From Polynucleobacter sinensis (lineage in GTDB: Bacteria > Pseudomonadota > Gammaproteobacteria > Burkholderiales > Burkholderiaceae), in assembly GCF_001595985.1 (NCBI RefSeq), contig NZ_LOJJ01000009.1, positions 62,001 to 126,000 on the forward strand: DNA of 64,000 nt, in the 5' to 3' direction. Shown here piece after piece: positions 1 through 8,795 of the stretch (positions within the stretch are counted from its first letter, which is position 1; the number at the start of each line of letters is the position of its first letter). The notes beneath the pieces are model-generated. The model was not told where the DNA came from. It worked only from the letters and a program-made list of their open reading frames with translations, and ran no database searches. The translations under genes and the position numbers were made by a program.

Positions 1-431
1 ACGCTTAAACGCTTCGATTCAGGAATGAATACGGCAGGACGCAACCAGTCTCGTACTTGAAAATCTTTTTCGCTTGAGTGACGTAGTAAATCTTTTGCTA
101 GCAATGTGCCAATTACGTTATCGCGACTTCCCTCAAATACTGGGAAGCGAGAATGGGCTGCTGTAATTACGCTTTTGATAATTTCAGAGAGCGGCCGATT
201 AATATCAATCCAATCGATTTGTGCTCTAGGAACCAGAATATCGCGGGCACATAGTTGCCCCACTTGGAAAACACCCTCAATCATCGATAGGGCATCAGCA
301 TCAATTAGGCCTTCAGCTTGAGCTTCTCTGAGAGTTTCAATTAGCTCTTGGCGACGTTCAGTGGGGCTAATGGGTTGCGGCGTTAGAAAATCGGCTAAGC
401 GCTCTAAAAGGGATCGATTGGGGTCAGGCAT
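1..431 (-). CDS. corC: CorC/YbeX-type CBS-domain protein, 3' part missing
   Basis: The reading frame begins with ATG at 431 and runs off the left edge, so only the N-terminal ~143 residues are present. The start region (MPDPNRSLLERL) is followed by a helical segment rich in Glu and Leu, then the first CBS domain, recognisable from ARDILVPRAQIDWIDI and the later SRFPVFEGSRDNVIGTLLAKDLL. There is no N-terminal DUF21 membrane domain, so this is the short soluble YbeX type rather than a transmembrane haemolysin-type protein. The family is linked to Mg2+/Co2+ efflux and, in E. coli, to ribosome and rRNA handling. It follows ybeY by 56 bp on the same strand, the same order as E. coli ybeY-ybeX-lnt, so lnt probably lies just left of the window. 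Confidence 0.88.
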   Translation of the reverse strand, partial: MPDPNRSLLERLADFLTPQPISPTERRQELIETLREAQAEGLIDADALSMIEGVFQVGQLCARDILVPRAQIDWIDINRPLSEIIKSVITAAHSRFPVFEGSRDNVIGTLLAKDLLRHSSEKDFQVRDWLRPAVFIPESKRLS

Positions 432-487
432 ATCGCAAGAATATCTCAGAAATCAGTAATTGCAATGAAGGGGGGTCTCAAAACACT

Positions 488-943
488 TTAAATAGAGGCG
501 TAGGGATTAGCAAAACCTAAAGACTTTAAGAGTTTAATTTCTTGAGACTCCATTTTTTTTGCATCTTTTTCCACTTCGTGGTCAAGACCTTGTGCATGCA
601 AGCACCCATGAATAATGAGATGGGCTAAGTGCGCCCGAATTGCTTTATTTTGTTCAATAGCTTCTTTTTGAATTACTGGCAGGCAAAAAATAACATCTGC
701 CGCTAAGGTTTTCTTGGTGAGATCGTAGGGAAAAGTCAGTACATTAGTAGGTTTAGATTTATTGCGAAAAGCTGCATTTAGGGCTTTTCCCTCTGCTTGA
801 TTTACAAAGCGCAAGGTTAGTTGGCCACTATGCGGAGTTGCTTCCTTAACCCATTTTTTGATTAATGTGGGGGAGGCAATCGAAGCAAGCTTTTTTTCGA
901 TCGCCGGACTTGCGTATTGAATATCAATTTCTAATTTAGGCAT
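488..943 (-). CDS. ybeY: Endoribonuclease YbeY (rRNA maturation factor)
   Basis: A 151-residue protein of normal length for YbeY, the zinc-dependent single-strand endoribonuclease that takes part in 16S rRNA 3' end maturation and 70S quality control. The diagnostic HGxLHxxGxDH zinc motif is intact at residues 112-122 (H112, H116, H122). The start codon overlaps the 3' end of miaB by 8 bp, which suggests translational coupling in a miaB-ybeY-corC operon. The phoH-like gene ybeZ, which lies between miaB and ybeY in many proteobacteria, is absent here. Confidence 0.95.
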   Translation of the reverse strand: MPKLEIDIQYASPAIEKKLASIASPTLIKKWVKEATPHSGQLTLRFVNQAEGKALNAAFRNKSKPTNVLTFPYDLTKKTLAADVIFCLPVIQKEAIEQNKAIRAHLAHLIIHGCLHAQGLDHEVEKDAKKMESQEIKLLKSLGFANPYASI

Positions 944-2279
944 AGGCCTTCACCAAATCCCCTCTCAGGGTGTAGTTGAGTACTTCGGTGATGTTGATAT
1001 CCACCATTTGTCCAATTAGAGATTCGATATCGCTTTCTGGTGCGGTAAAGTGAATTACTCGATTATTGGCTGCACGTCCTTGTAGGTTGATGCCATCCTT
1101 TGCAAGGCCCTCAACCAAAACGCGTTCAGTGTTTCCTAACATCTTTTGACTAATTTGATTTGCTTGAGACTCAACCAGTGCAAGTAAAGTCTGTAATCGT
1201 TTTAGCTTAACTTCGTATGGTGTCTCATCGCTTAGGTTGGCGGCGGGTGTTCCAGGTCTTGCGCTAAAGATAAAGCAAAAGCTATTGTCAAAATTGAGTT
1301 CTTCTACCATTTTCAATAACTTGGCGAAGTCCTCATCAGTCTCGCCCGGGAAGCCCACAATAAAATCACTTGAAAGGGTGAGATCGGGTCTGACCGCTCG
1401 CATCTTGCGAATAATGCTTTTGTACTCAAGGGCTGTGTATCCCCGCTTCATGGCCGAGAGTACTGAATCAGATGCATGTTGCACAGGAAGATGCAAGTGA
1501 CTTACGAGTTTGGGAACTCTCGCATATACATCGATAAGGCGTTGTGTAAATTCTTTTGGGTGGCTCGTTGTAAAGCGAATGCGCTCTATCCCTGGAATCT
1601 CAGCAACATACTCAATCAGTAATGCAAAGTCGGCAATTTCTTCCGTATTGCCCATTTTTCCAAGATAGGCATTGACATTCTGGCCCAATAAGACAATTTC
1701 TTTCACTCCCTGAGCAGCAAGTCCCGCAACTTCAGTGAGAACATCATCGAATGGGCGCGATACCTCTTCGCCACGCGTGTAAGGCACTACACAATAGCTG
1801 CAGTATTTTGAACAGCCCTCCATAATCGAAACATACGCAGAGCCACGGGTTTGGCGTGATGAAGGCAGGTGATCAAATTTTTCAATTTCAGGAAAAGAAA
1901 TATCCACTTGAGATCTGCCAGTTTCACGACGCTGCGTAAGAAGATCAGAGAGGCGATGTAATGTCTGAGGACCAAATACAACATCAACATAAGGCGCTCT
2001 GCTGATGATTTGTTGACCTTCTTGGCTAGCTACACAACCACCAACACCGATTAATAGATTGGGTTTAGTTTTTTTGAGTTCACGTAGACGCCCAAGATCC
2101 GAGAAAACTTTATCTTCTGCTTTTTCTCGAATGGAGCAGGTGTTCAGTAGAACGACATCTGCATCTTCAGGCGTGTCGGTCATGACCATGCCTTCATCGG
2201 CATGTAAGAGGTCGGCCATCTTGCCCGAGTCATACTCGTTCATTTGACAACCAAAGGTTTTGATATAGAGCTTTTTCAT
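936..2279 (-). CDS. miaB: tRNA-2-methylthio-N6-dimethylallyladenosine synthase MiaB
   Basis: A 447-residue radical-SAM methylthiotransferase that adds the 2-methylthio group to i6A37 of tRNAs reading UNN codons. The UPF0004 domain is at the N-terminus with its three cluster cysteines (C11, C48, C82). The radical-SAM CxxxCxxC motif is at C156, C160 and C163 ([16 protein letters not shown]). A C-terminal TRAM-like segment closes the protein. Length and motifs match full-length MiaB rather than RimO. It is the first gene of a minus-strand operon with ybeY and corC. The first codon is ATG at 2279, and 57 bp separate it from the antiporter-like gene upstream. Confidence 0.97.
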   Translation of the reverse strand: MKKLYIKTFGCQMNEYDSGKMADLLHADEGMVMTDTPEDADVVLLNTCSIREKAEDKVFSDLGRLRELKKTKPNLLIGVGGCVASQEGQQIISRAPYVDVVFGPQTLHRLSDLLTQRRETGRSQVDISFPEIEKFDHLPSSRQTRGSAYVSIMEGCSKYCSYCVVPYTRGEEVSRPFDDVLTEVAGLAAQGVKEIVLLGQNVNAYLGKMGNTEEIADFALLIEYVAEIPGIERIRFTTSHPKEFTQRLIDVYARVPKLVSHLHLPVQHASDSVLSAMKRGYTALEYKSIIRKMRAVRPDLTLSSDFIVGFPGETDEDFAKLLKMVEELNFDNSFCFIFSARPGTPAANLSDETPYEVKLKRLQTLLALVESQANQISQKMLGNTERVLVEGLAKDGINLQGRAANNRVIHFTAPESDIESLIGQMVDINITEVLNYTLRGDLVKAYA

Positions 2280-2336
2280 ATGCCGTTCTCAGGTTTATAG
2301 CTGGGGGCGAAGCTCAGATTTTACGGGATAACGCTT

Positions 2337-3599
2337 TTATAGCAGTCGCAGGGCAATAATCGCCACAATAGTTGGTGGAATGGCTGCTACAAAGAGCAAT
2401 CCCGCTGAAACAGCTGCATTGGGAAAGTAGCTGCGCAAAATAGCAAGACCAGCAGGATTGGGTGCGTTAGCAATTACAGTTAAACCTCCTCCAGCAACGG
2501 CTCCACCAACTAAGGCCAACTTAAATTCAGGGGATGTTCCTTGAACAAGGGATCCTAAGTAGGTTAAGGCAGCATTGTCTGTAATGGCAGTGAGGGCCAG
2601 GCTGCCATAAAAGACCGCTGTGGGGCTCATATTTTCTAGAATTGGTTGTAGCCACCAGCCTTGAAGTGCCCCAAGCACAACTAGGCCCCCTAAGAAAAAT
2701 CCCACCAATAAAGCCTCACGCAATATGAGTGGGTTCTGATGTTTTGGATAAGCCGTTGTGTACCCGATAAAAAATAGCAAGAGCCACATGAAGATTACTG
2801 GATCGTGTGCAAAACCGACAATGCCAGCTAAAAACAATAAATGGATTGCGGTAGTGGCAAGCGGTATGCGAGTTGAATTGGACTTGCTTTCTGGTTCAAT
2901 CAGTTGCCGATGGAATATGAGGGTTGCTATTAAAGCGTTGATAAAGATTGCAATGGCTGCCTCAAGTCCAAAGTTGGCGAACATGAAGGATGTGCTCCAG
3001 TTCCATGTTGATGCAACCATGAGTACTGGAGGTGCGGCAAAATTAGTGAGTGTGCCACCAAGAGAGATATTGACAAATAAGACGCCTAAAGTGCCAAAGA
3101 GTAAGGCTTTAGAGCATTGGTGACGATAGACAAGGTCACGCAATAGAAAAGCCGCCAAAGTCATTGCCGCGGGCTCGGTGATCAGGGAGCCTAACAGTGG
3201 CGTAACGGATAAAGTTAAAAAGTAGAGAGTGGGAGCCTGTTTGGTGCGCAATACTAAGCGTAAAACTTTACCAAGTTGCTGCAAAATTTGAGTGGCAAAA
3301 TGCAAAATAGGTTTGCTGCCGGCTACCACCATGATGGCAAAAACAAATAGCGGCTCTGTAAAGTTGCGTTTATTGGCGTAATCCTTTGCTGTGGCGAGGT
3401 CATTTGCAAGCCACATAAAGACAATCAAAATTGCCGCCCAAAAGCCAAAGACAATTTCTACTTCGCCGAGTAAATGCCATAAGCCTGCATGCCGTGGTGA
3501 TTTTTTGGCAAGGGATTCAAAATAAGATGTACAAAAAGTATGCACAACTGCGATTGCAAAAATAATGCTGGCGCCAAGTTCTGTAGGGGTAAAGTTCAT
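2337..3599 (-). CDS. Putative Na+/H+ antiporter family membrane protein
   Basis: A 420-residue polytopic inner-membrane protein with about eleven hydrophobic segments. The overall pattern, including the SLITEPAAMTLAAFLLRD and ALTAITDNAALTYLGSLV stretches with paired small and acidic residues in membrane-embedded positions, matches the family annotated as putative Na+/H+ antiporters (I believe Pfam Na_H_antiport_2, PF07399) and the wider arsenite-permease/ion-transporter superfamily. The substrate cannot be read from the sequence; Na+/H+ exchange is the family label only. It stands alone, divergent from the rhodanese gene and 57 bp upstream of miaB on the same strand, so it could share that transcript. 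Confidence 0.7.
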   Translation of the reverse strand: MNFTPTELGASIIFAIAVVHTFCTSYFESLAKKSPRHAGLWHLLGEVEIVFGFWAAILIVFMWLANDLATAKDYANKRNFTEPLFVFAIMVVAGSKPILHFATQILQQLGKVLRLVLRTKQAPTLYFLTLSVTPLLGSLITEPAAMTLAAFLLRDLVYRHQCSKALLFGTLGVLFVNISLGGTLTNFAAPPVLMVASTWNWSTSFMFANFGLEAAIAIFINALIATLIFHRQLIEPESKSNSTRIPLATTAIHLLFLAGIVGFAHDPVIFMWLLLFFIGYTTAYPKHQNPLILREALLVGFFLGGLVVLGALQGWWLQPILENMSPTAVFYGSLALTAITDNAALTYLGSLVQGTSPEFKLALVGGAVAGGGLTVIANAPNPAGLAILRSYFPNAAVSAGLLFVAAIPPTIVAIIALRLL

Positions 3600-3682
3600 A
3601 GGCGGATAGTATCAGTAAGCAATAGCAACCATAAACCCTAAGAATTGCTATATTAAAAGTACCAGCACTTTAGGAGATTTCG

Positions 3683-4093
3683 ATGAAACTTAAGTTAGGC
3701 TATCAGGATTTAATTGCACGAGCCATGGCGGAGATTGAAACGGTTCCCGTAATTGAAGCTCAGAAATTGTTGGACGATCAGGACACGGTTTTTGTGGATA
3801 TCCGAGATATTAGGGAGCTTGAGCGCGAGGGAATGATTCCGAGTGCGTTGCATGCCCCTCGTGGAATGTTGGAATTTTGGGTTGATCCAGAGAGTCCTTA
3901 TTACAAGCCAATCTTTGGGGAGGGAAAGCGTCTAGTGCTCTATTGCGCCTCCGCCTGGCGCTCTGCATTGGCTACTAAAGCTTTGCAAGATATGGGGGTG
4001 CCGCGCATTTGTCATTTGGAGGGCGGGTTTAGCGCCTGGAAAAAGGCGGAGATGCCCGTGGCAGAGAAACATTCAAAACCCCACTCCGGGTAA
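3683..4093 (+). CDS. Rhodanese-like sulfurtransferase domain protein
   Basis: A 136-residue single-domain rhodanese. The active-site loop is CASAWR with the catalytic cysteine at C88, and the CH2A-type start (TVFVDIRDIRELEREGMIPSALHAPRG) and the C-terminal GGFSAWKKA element are present. There is no signal peptide, so it is likely cytoplasmic. Such proteins move persulfide sulfur or handle thiosulfate; the actual acceptor is not evident. A good ribosome-binding site (TAGGAG, 3671-3676) precedes the ATG. It lies 82 bp upstream of htpG, but htpG has its own heat-shock promoter in that gap. Confidence 0.88.
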   Translation: MKLKLGYQDLIARAMAEIETVPVIEAQKLLDDQDTVFVDIRDIRELEREGMIPSALHAPRGMLEFWVDPESPYYKPIFGEGKRLVLYCASAWRSALATKALQDMGVPRICHLEGGFSAWKKAEMPVAEKHSKPHSG

Positions 4094-4111
4094 TTCCTCT
4101 TTGAAATAGCC

Positions 4112-4139
4112 CTTGAAATTGTATAAATAGTCCCCATGT
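4112..4139 (+). promoter_or_regulatory. Sigma-32 (RpoH) heat-shock promoter of htpG
   Basis: The -35 element CTTGAAA (4112-4118) and the -10 element CCCCATGT (4132-4139) are exact or near-exact matches to the sigma-32 consensus and are separated by 13 bp, the preferred spacing. The promoter lies 37 bp before the htpG start codon. This implies RpoH control of htpG, unlike groES further along, where the promoter reads as sigma-70 with a CIRCE operator. Confidence 0.85.
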
Positions 4140-4175
4140 AGAGGGGGTTAAATACTTTTAAGAGGGTGTCTTCAC

Positions 4176-6077
4176 ATGACTGTAGCTAGCAAAGAAACTT
4201 TAGGCTTTCAGGCTGAGGTAAAGCAACTTTTACAACTCATGATTCATTCCTTGTATTCGAACAAGGAAATTTTCCTGCGCGAATTAATCTCAAATGCTTC
4301 AGATGCATCAGACAAGTTGCGTTTTGAGGGTATCGAGCATCCCGATTGGTATGGTGATGACTCTGAGTTAAAAATTAAAGTCAGCTTTGATAAGGCTGCT
4401 AGAACCGTAACCATTTCAGATAATGGTATTGGCATGAGTCGCGATGAGGTAATCGCCAACCTGGGAACGATTGCGCGCTCTGGCACAAAAGAATTTTTCT
4501 CAAAACTCTCTGGGGATCAACAAAAAGACGCCGCCTTAATTGGTCAGTTTGGCGTAGGTTTCTATTCCGCTTTTATTGTGGCTGATCGTATTACCGTTGA
4601 AACGCGCCGTGCAGGTTTGCCAGCTTCAGATGGTGTCCGCTGGGAGTCGGATGGTTCTGGGGAATTTACAGTAGAGAATATTGATCGCCCTCAGCGTGGC
4701 ACATCAATTACCATGCACTTGCGCGAAGGTGAGGATGACTTCCTCTCTACCCATAAGCTCAAATCGATTATTCGCAAGTATTCCGATCATATTTCCCTTC
4801 CTATTCAGATGAACAAAGAAGAATGGGATGCAGATAAAAAAGAGCATGTCATCAAGGACGAGCTAGAAAGCATTAATCAATCTAGCGCATTATGGGCGCG
4901 CACAAAATCAGAGATTACCGAAGAGCAGTACAACGAGTTTTATAAACACCTTTCGCATGATTATGAGAACCCTTTGTGCTACTCATTAAATCGCGTGGAA
5001 GGTCGCAGTGAGTTTACTCAACTTTTATTCGTGCCAGCTCGTGCCCCATTTGATTTATGGGATCGCAATAAGCGTGGCGGAATTAAGTTGTACGTCAAGC
5101 GAGTTTTTATCATGGATGATGCAGAGCAATTAATGCCCATGTACCTCCGTTTTGTAACTGGCGTCATTGATTCAACAGACTTGCCTTTAAATGTCTCGCG
5201 TGAGATTTTGCAAGAATCCCGCGACGTTAAAGTAATTCGTGAGAGTTCTACCAAGCGTGTGCTGAGTATGCTTGAGGATTTGGCAAATAGTGATGATGAA
5301 ACTAAAAAAGAAAAGTACCGTAATTTTTGGACTCAATTTGGTCAGGTATTAAAAGAGGGCGTTGGCGAAGATCAGCCAAATCAAGAGCGTATTTTGAAGC
5401 TCTTACGCTTTGCAAGTACCCATACTGATTCTGCTGAACAAACTGTATCTTTAGCTGAATATATTGCTCGCATGAAAGAGGGTCAGGATAAGATTTATTA
5501 CGTTACTGGTGATACTTTTAACGCTGCTAAGAATAGCCCACATCTAGAGATTTTCCGTAAAAAAGGTGTTGAAGTTCTTTTGTTATTTGATCGAGTGGAT
5601 GAGTGGATGCTCTCCTTCTTTGCAGAGTTTGATGGCAAGCAAATGACTTCAGTAGCCAAGGGTGGTTTAGATCTTGGCAGTCTAAGTGATGAAAAGGAAA
5701 AGAAAGAGCATGAAGAGACTGAAAAGAGTTTTAAAGATTTGCTCGAGCGTATGAAGGCGGCATTAGGTGACAAGGTTAAGGATGTGCGTGTCACCTTCCG
5801 TTTGACTGATTCACCTGCTTGCTTGGTTTCAGATGAAAATGAGCTTTCTGGAAATTTATTGCGAATGCTTAAAGCGGCTGGCCAACAAGCACCAGATATG
5901 AAACCGATTTTGGAAATTAACCCAGAGCATCCTTTGTTGGTGAAATTAAAATCAGATGACAAACAATTTGATGAATGGACTCAGGTACTATTTGATCAGG
6001 CGATGTTAGCTGAGGGCGGTCAATTGAATGATCCAGCTGCTTATGTAAAACGCATTAATCAGTTGTTATTGAATTGA
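4176..6077 (+). CDS. htpG: Chaperone HtpG (Hsp90)
   Basis: A 633-residue cytoplasmic Hsp90-family ATPase, full length for bacterial HtpG. The GHKL ATP-binding site is intact: E35 and N40 region in the [16 protein letters not shown] helix, D82 in the DNGIGM motif, and the lid sequence [11 protein letters not shown] around 123-133. Middle-domain landmarks ([25 protein letters not shown]) and a C-terminal dimerisation domain follow. The start ATG follows a purine-rich AAGAGGG ribosome-binding site. Transcription is probably heat-inducible from the sigma-32 promoter just upstream and ends at a strong hairpin directly after the stop codon. Confidence 0.98.
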   Translation: MTVASKETLGFQAEVKQLLQLMIHSLYSNKEIFLRELISNASDASDKLRFEGIEHPDWYGDDSELKIKVSFDKAARTVTISDNGIGMSRDEVIANLGTIARSGTKEFFSKLSGDQQKDAALIGQFGVGFYSAFIVADRITVETRRAGLPASDGVRWESDGSGEFTVENIDRPQRGTSITMHLREGEDDFLSTHKLKSIIRKYSDHISLPIQMNKEEWDADKKEHVIKDELESINQSSALWARTKSEITEEQYNEFYKHLSHDYENPLCYSLNRVEGRSEFTQLLFVPARAPFDLWDRNKRGGIKLYVKRVFIMDDAEQLMPMYLRFVTGVIDSTDLPLNVSREILQESRDVKVIRESSTKRVLSMLEDLANSDDETKKEKYRNFWTQFGQVLKEGVGEDQPNQERILKLLRFASTHTDSAEQTVSLAEYIARMKEGQDKIYYVTGDTFNAAKNSPHLEIFRKKGVEVLLLFDRVDEWMLSFFAEFDGKQMTSVAKGGLDLGSLSDEKEKKEHEETEKSFKDLLERMKAALGDKVKDVRVTFRLTDSPACLVSDENELSGNLLRMLKAAGQQAPDMKPILEINPEHPLLVKLKSDDKQFDEWTQVLFDQAMLAEGGQLNDPAAYVKRINQLLLN

Positions 6078-6100
6078 TCTAACTACAACGTTGAAAGAAA

Positions 6101-6134
6101 AACCCGACTTGTATCGAACAAGTCGGGTTTTTTA
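6101..6134 (+). terminator. Bidirectional intrinsic terminator after htpG
   Basis: A perfect 12-bp stem (6101-6112 paired with 6118-6129) with a 5-nt loop is followed by a T run on the plus strand. The A run on the 5' side (AGAAAAACCC) gives a T-rich tail on the minus strand as well, so it can also stop transcription of the convergent lipoprotein gene that ends at 6181. Confidence 0.9.
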
Positions 6135-6180
6135 TTGCAACTTTTTAAACTACAACCATGCCATTAATGGCAGGCAATAA

Positions 6181-6468
6181 CTAGTTTGGCGCTTTTGCAG
6201 GCTGATTATTTTTGCCTGCGTTGTAGCCCGAGTTGTATTCAGAAGCCTGCTCTTTTTTGTAGGCGTCATAGACATAACCAGAAGCTGCGCCAACAGCCGC
6301 GCCGCCTACTGCACCCCAAATTGGATTGCCGTGGAAGATTGCTGTGCCGATGGCACCAGCAGCTGCGCCAATGCTAGCGCCAGATAATGTACGTTGTTCT
6401 GTGTTGCTCATATTAGAGCAGCCCGCAATTGCTAAGGTAGCAGCGGTAATGGCGATAATTTTTTTCAT
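6181..6468 (-). CDS. Small glycine-zipper lipoprotein
   Basis: A 95-residue predicted lipoprotein. The N-terminus has a short signal peptide ending in a lipobox (AIAGC, modified cysteine at about residue 17). The middle is a glycine/alanine-rich zipper (GASIGAAAGAIGTAI and GAVGGAAVGAASGYV) that would form a membrane-associated helical hairpin, as in OmpA-like or YMGG/SlyB-type outer-membrane lipoproteins. The C-terminal tail is short, hydrophilic and lysine-rich. No enzymatic role can be assigned. It is followed on the same strand by nothing but the shared terminator, and the Rap1a-like gene lies 51 bp upstream on the same strand, so the two may be co-transcribed. Confidence 0.8.
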   Translation of the reverse strand: MKKIIAITAATLAIAGCSNMSNTEQRTLSGASIGAAAGAIGTAIFHGNPIWGAVGGAAVGAASGYVYDAYKKEQASEYNSGYNAGKNNQPAKAPN

Positions 6469-6519
6469 ATCAACTGAATCCTTAAGTCTGAGTGGGTTGA
6501 GTTAGTTAAATTGCGTGAA

Positions 6520-6882
6520 TTATTTTCGAGCACAAGGAAAGCGTGAAGCCATGAAACCAAGAAAAACTCCTGCTGCAGGCTTATCCAAAGTCTGTTGGTT
6601 TGCTTGACTAAATTTCACAAATTCACTAATAACCTCATCGCGTGTTGGAGCTGGTTGTTTTACACAAATATAGGGTTTTGCGCGCTGAGGATGACGCGTA
6701 GCTAAATAGGTGTCATAAATTGCTGTTGTATAGCCTATGCAAAAACTGCGAGATTCTGGGCTTGAAGGAAATTTACAAACATTAACGAGTTCCTGCGTGC
6801 TAAGTACTTGTACTTTTTCTTGAGCTTGTGCAAGGCCAGTAAATGCGCACAAAGTAGCTAAAACGGCTAAAACTTTTTTCAT
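6520..6882 (-). CDS. Rap1a/Tai-like secreted protein
   Basis: A 120-residue protein with a cleavable signal peptide (MKKVLAVLATLCAFTGLAQA, cleavage after residue 20). The mature part carries four cysteines (in VCKF, SFCIGY, YICV and FPCARK), the GYTTAIYD helix and the VFLGFMASRFPC end typical of the Rap1a/Tai immunity-protein fold. In that family members neutralise type VI secretion amidase effectors in the periplasm. No T6SS or effector gene is in this window, and many free-living betaproteobacteria carry such genes singly, so an immunity role here is not shown. It is in line with the glycine-zipper lipoprotein downstream. Confidence 0.72.
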   Translation of the reverse strand: MKKVLAVLATLCAFTGLAQAQEKVQVLSTQELVNVCKFPSSPESRSFCIGYTTAIYDTYLATRHPQRAKPYICVKQPAPTRDEVISEFVKFSQANQQTLDKPAAGVFLGFMASRFPCARK

Positions 6883-7018
6883 GGGTTCCCCTTTGTATCA
6901 GTGTGATTTGATAATAAACCAAAGTATGGGGGTAATTTGCACTAAATAGGTGCGCAGTTTGAAAAATTGACCCTCCGAATTCCCCATAATGTGCCAAAAA
7001 TATTAAGGGGTGAAGTCA

Positions 7019-8221
7019 ATGGACGTGTTGAAATCAGGTAGCGATGTCCTGTTTATATTACTTGGTGCCATTATGGTCTTGGCAATGCATGCGGGATTTG
7101 CTTTCCTAGAGCTAGGTACTGTTCGCAAAAAGAACCAGGTCAATGCTTTAGTCAAAATTCTGGTTGATTTTGCTGTCTCTACAATCGCTTATTTTTTCAT
7201 TGGCTATAGCATTGCGTACGGGGTAAATTTTTTCTCAGGCGCTGAATTGTTGGCTCAGAAAAATGGCTATGAACTAGTGAAATTTTTCTTTTTATTGACA
7301 TTTGCCGCTGCAATTCCCGCAATTATTTCTGGTGGAATCGCAGAGCGGGCAAAGTTCAATCCCCAGTTGATTGCAACCTTTATCTTGGTTGGCTTTATTT
7401 ATCCTTTCTTTGAGGGCATTGCCTGGAATCAGCATTATGGTATTCAGGCCTGGATCAAAGGGCTTACTGGCGAAGAGTTTCATGATTTTGCTGGATCAGT
7501 AGTGGTCCACGCTGTTGGCGGTTGGATTGCATTGCCCGCAGTGATTCTGCTGGGCGCCAGAAGGGGTCGATACACCAAGGAGGGGCACGTTGCAGCACAT
7601 CCTCCTTCTAGCATTCCATTTCTAGCTTTGGGTGCCTGGATCTTAGCGGTAGGTTGGTTTGGATTTAACGTGATGAGTGCGCAAACGATTGATAAGGTCA
7701 GCGGTCTCGTAGCAATCAATTCCTTGATGGCGATGGTTGGCGGCACTTTAGCTGCCTGGATTGTTGGCCGTAATGATCCTGGTTTTACGTATAACGGCCC
7801 ATTGGCTGGTTTGGTGGCTGTTTGTGCTGGCTCGGATTTGATGCATCCCATGGGTGCATTGCTTGTAGGACTCATTGCTGGTGCTCTATTTGTATATATG
7901 TTTACCTTGGTGCAAAACCGCTGGAAGCTTGACGATGTTTTAGGTGTTTGGCCTTTGCACGGCTTATGCGGTTTATGGGGTGGGTTGGCTGCAGGCATCT
8001 TTGGGACAAAAGCGCTGGGCGGTATCGGTGGGGTCACGTTTACGGGCCAATTGATAGGTAGCGCCTTAGGTGTTTTGATTGCATTGGTGGGTGGTTTTGT
8101 AGTTTATGGCCTTCTAAAGCTGATTTTCGGAATTCGGATGTCTCACGAAGAGGAATACGACGGTGCAGACCTCAGTATTCACCGGATTTCCTCTACTCCA
8201 GATCGAGAGCCTAACTGGTAA
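7019..8221 (+). CDS. amtB: Ammonium transporter AmtB
   Basis: A 400-residue polytopic ammonium/ammonia channel of the Amt/Rh family with eleven membrane segments. The pore twin histidines are present in DFAGSVVVHAVGGW (H164) and GVWPLHGLCGLWGG (H314), as is the NGPLAGLVAVCAG signature. A GTG at 7010 lies in frame, but it overlaps the AAGGGG ribosome-binding site (7005-7010); the ATG at 7019 sits 8 bp after that site and is the better start. No signal peptide is evident, unlike E. coli AmtB. There is no glnK partner gene next to it, so PII regulation, if any, comes from elsewhere. Confidence 0.95.
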   Translation: MDVLKSGSDVLFILLGAIMVLAMHAGFAFLELGTVRKKNQVNALVKILVDFAVSTIAYFFIGYSIAYGVNFFSGAELLAQKNGYELVKFFFLLTFAAAIPAIISGGIAERAKFNPQLIATFILVGFIYPFFEGIAWNQHYGIQAWIKGLTGEEFHDFAGSVVVHAVGGWIALPAVILLGARRGRYTKEGHVAAHPPSSIPFLALGAWILAVGWFGFNVMSAQTIDKVSGLVAINSLMAMVGGTLAAWIVGRNDPGFTYNGPLAGLVAVCAGSDLMHPMGALLVGLIAGALFVYMFTLVQNRWKLDDVLGVWPLHGLCGLWGGLAAGIFGTKALGGIGGVTFTGQLIGSALGVLIALVGGFVVYGLLKLIFGIRMSHEEEYDGADLSIHRISSTPDREPNW

Positions 8222-8255
8222 GCCTTCCTGATATGGCTATTACTTATAATGGGTT

Positions 8256-8780
8256 ATGGCTATATTTGAACTTGACGGAAACGCCCCCCAATTAGCGGAG
8301 GGGGCTTGGGTTGCCGAGAGCGCGGAAGTAATCGGTAGAGTAGAACTTCATCGGAACGCGAGCGTTTGGCCCCAGGTGGTTATTCGGGGTGATAACGACC
8401 TCATTCAGATTGGTGAAGGTAGTAATGTGCAGGATGCATCCATATTGCACACTGATCCTGGTTACCCTCTCGTATTGGGCAAGAATGTTACTGTCGGTCA
8501 TCAAGTGATGTTGCATGGTTGTAATGTAGGCGATGGCAGTTTAGTTGGCATTGGCGCGGTTATCCTAAACGGCGCAAAAATTGGCAAAAATTGTTTGGTC
8601 GGTGCTGGTGCATTAGTGACTGAAGGAAAAGAGTTTCCCGACGGCTCCATGATTCTGGGTTCGCCTGCCAAAGTTGTGAAGTCGCTCACTCCGGAGCAGA
8701 TGGCTGGTATTGAGGATATCGCAGGTCGTTACGTCAAAAATGCACAGCGCTATCAAAAGACATTAAAAAAGATCGCCTAA
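8256..8780 (+). CDS. Gamma carbonic anhydrase family protein
   Basis: A 174-residue left-handed beta-helix protein built from hexapeptide repeats (for example [44 protein letters not shown]). Metal-ligand histidines are visible in SILHTDPG and GHQVMLHGC, the arrangement seen in YrdA/PaaY/CaiE-type gamma-class carbonic anhydrases. These form trimers in the cytoplasm, and many have weak or no anhydrase activity, so the true reaction is uncertain. The AEC transporter gene follows after 15 bp, suggesting an operon. Confidence 0.9.
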   Translation: MAIFELDGNAPQLAEGAWVAESAEVIGRVELHRNASVWPQVVIRGDNDLIQIGEGSNVQDASILHTDPGYPLVLGKNVTVGHQVMLHGCNVGDGSLVGIGAVILNGAKIGKNCLVGAGALVTEGKEFPDGSMILGSPAKVVKSLTPEQMAGIEDIAGRYVKNAQRYQKTLKKIA

Positions 8781-8795
8781 AAGGCGGCCATAAAA

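Noticed and set aside
6159..6172. 14-bp palindrome TGCCATTAATGGCA
   Set aside because: It is short, A/T-rich at the centre, lies in the tail between two convergent genes and fits no known site.
6928..6940. Possible sigma-54 promoter before amtB (GG...GC)
   Set aside because: GG and GC are separated by 9 bases instead of 10 and the flanking TGGCAC/TTGCA pattern is poor, so nitrogen control by sigma-54 cannot be claimed.
8760..8795. Terminator between the carbonic anhydrase and AEC genes
   Set aside because: The GCC/GGC pairing is only 3 bp, and the AAGGCGG serves as the ribosome-binding site of the TTG start.
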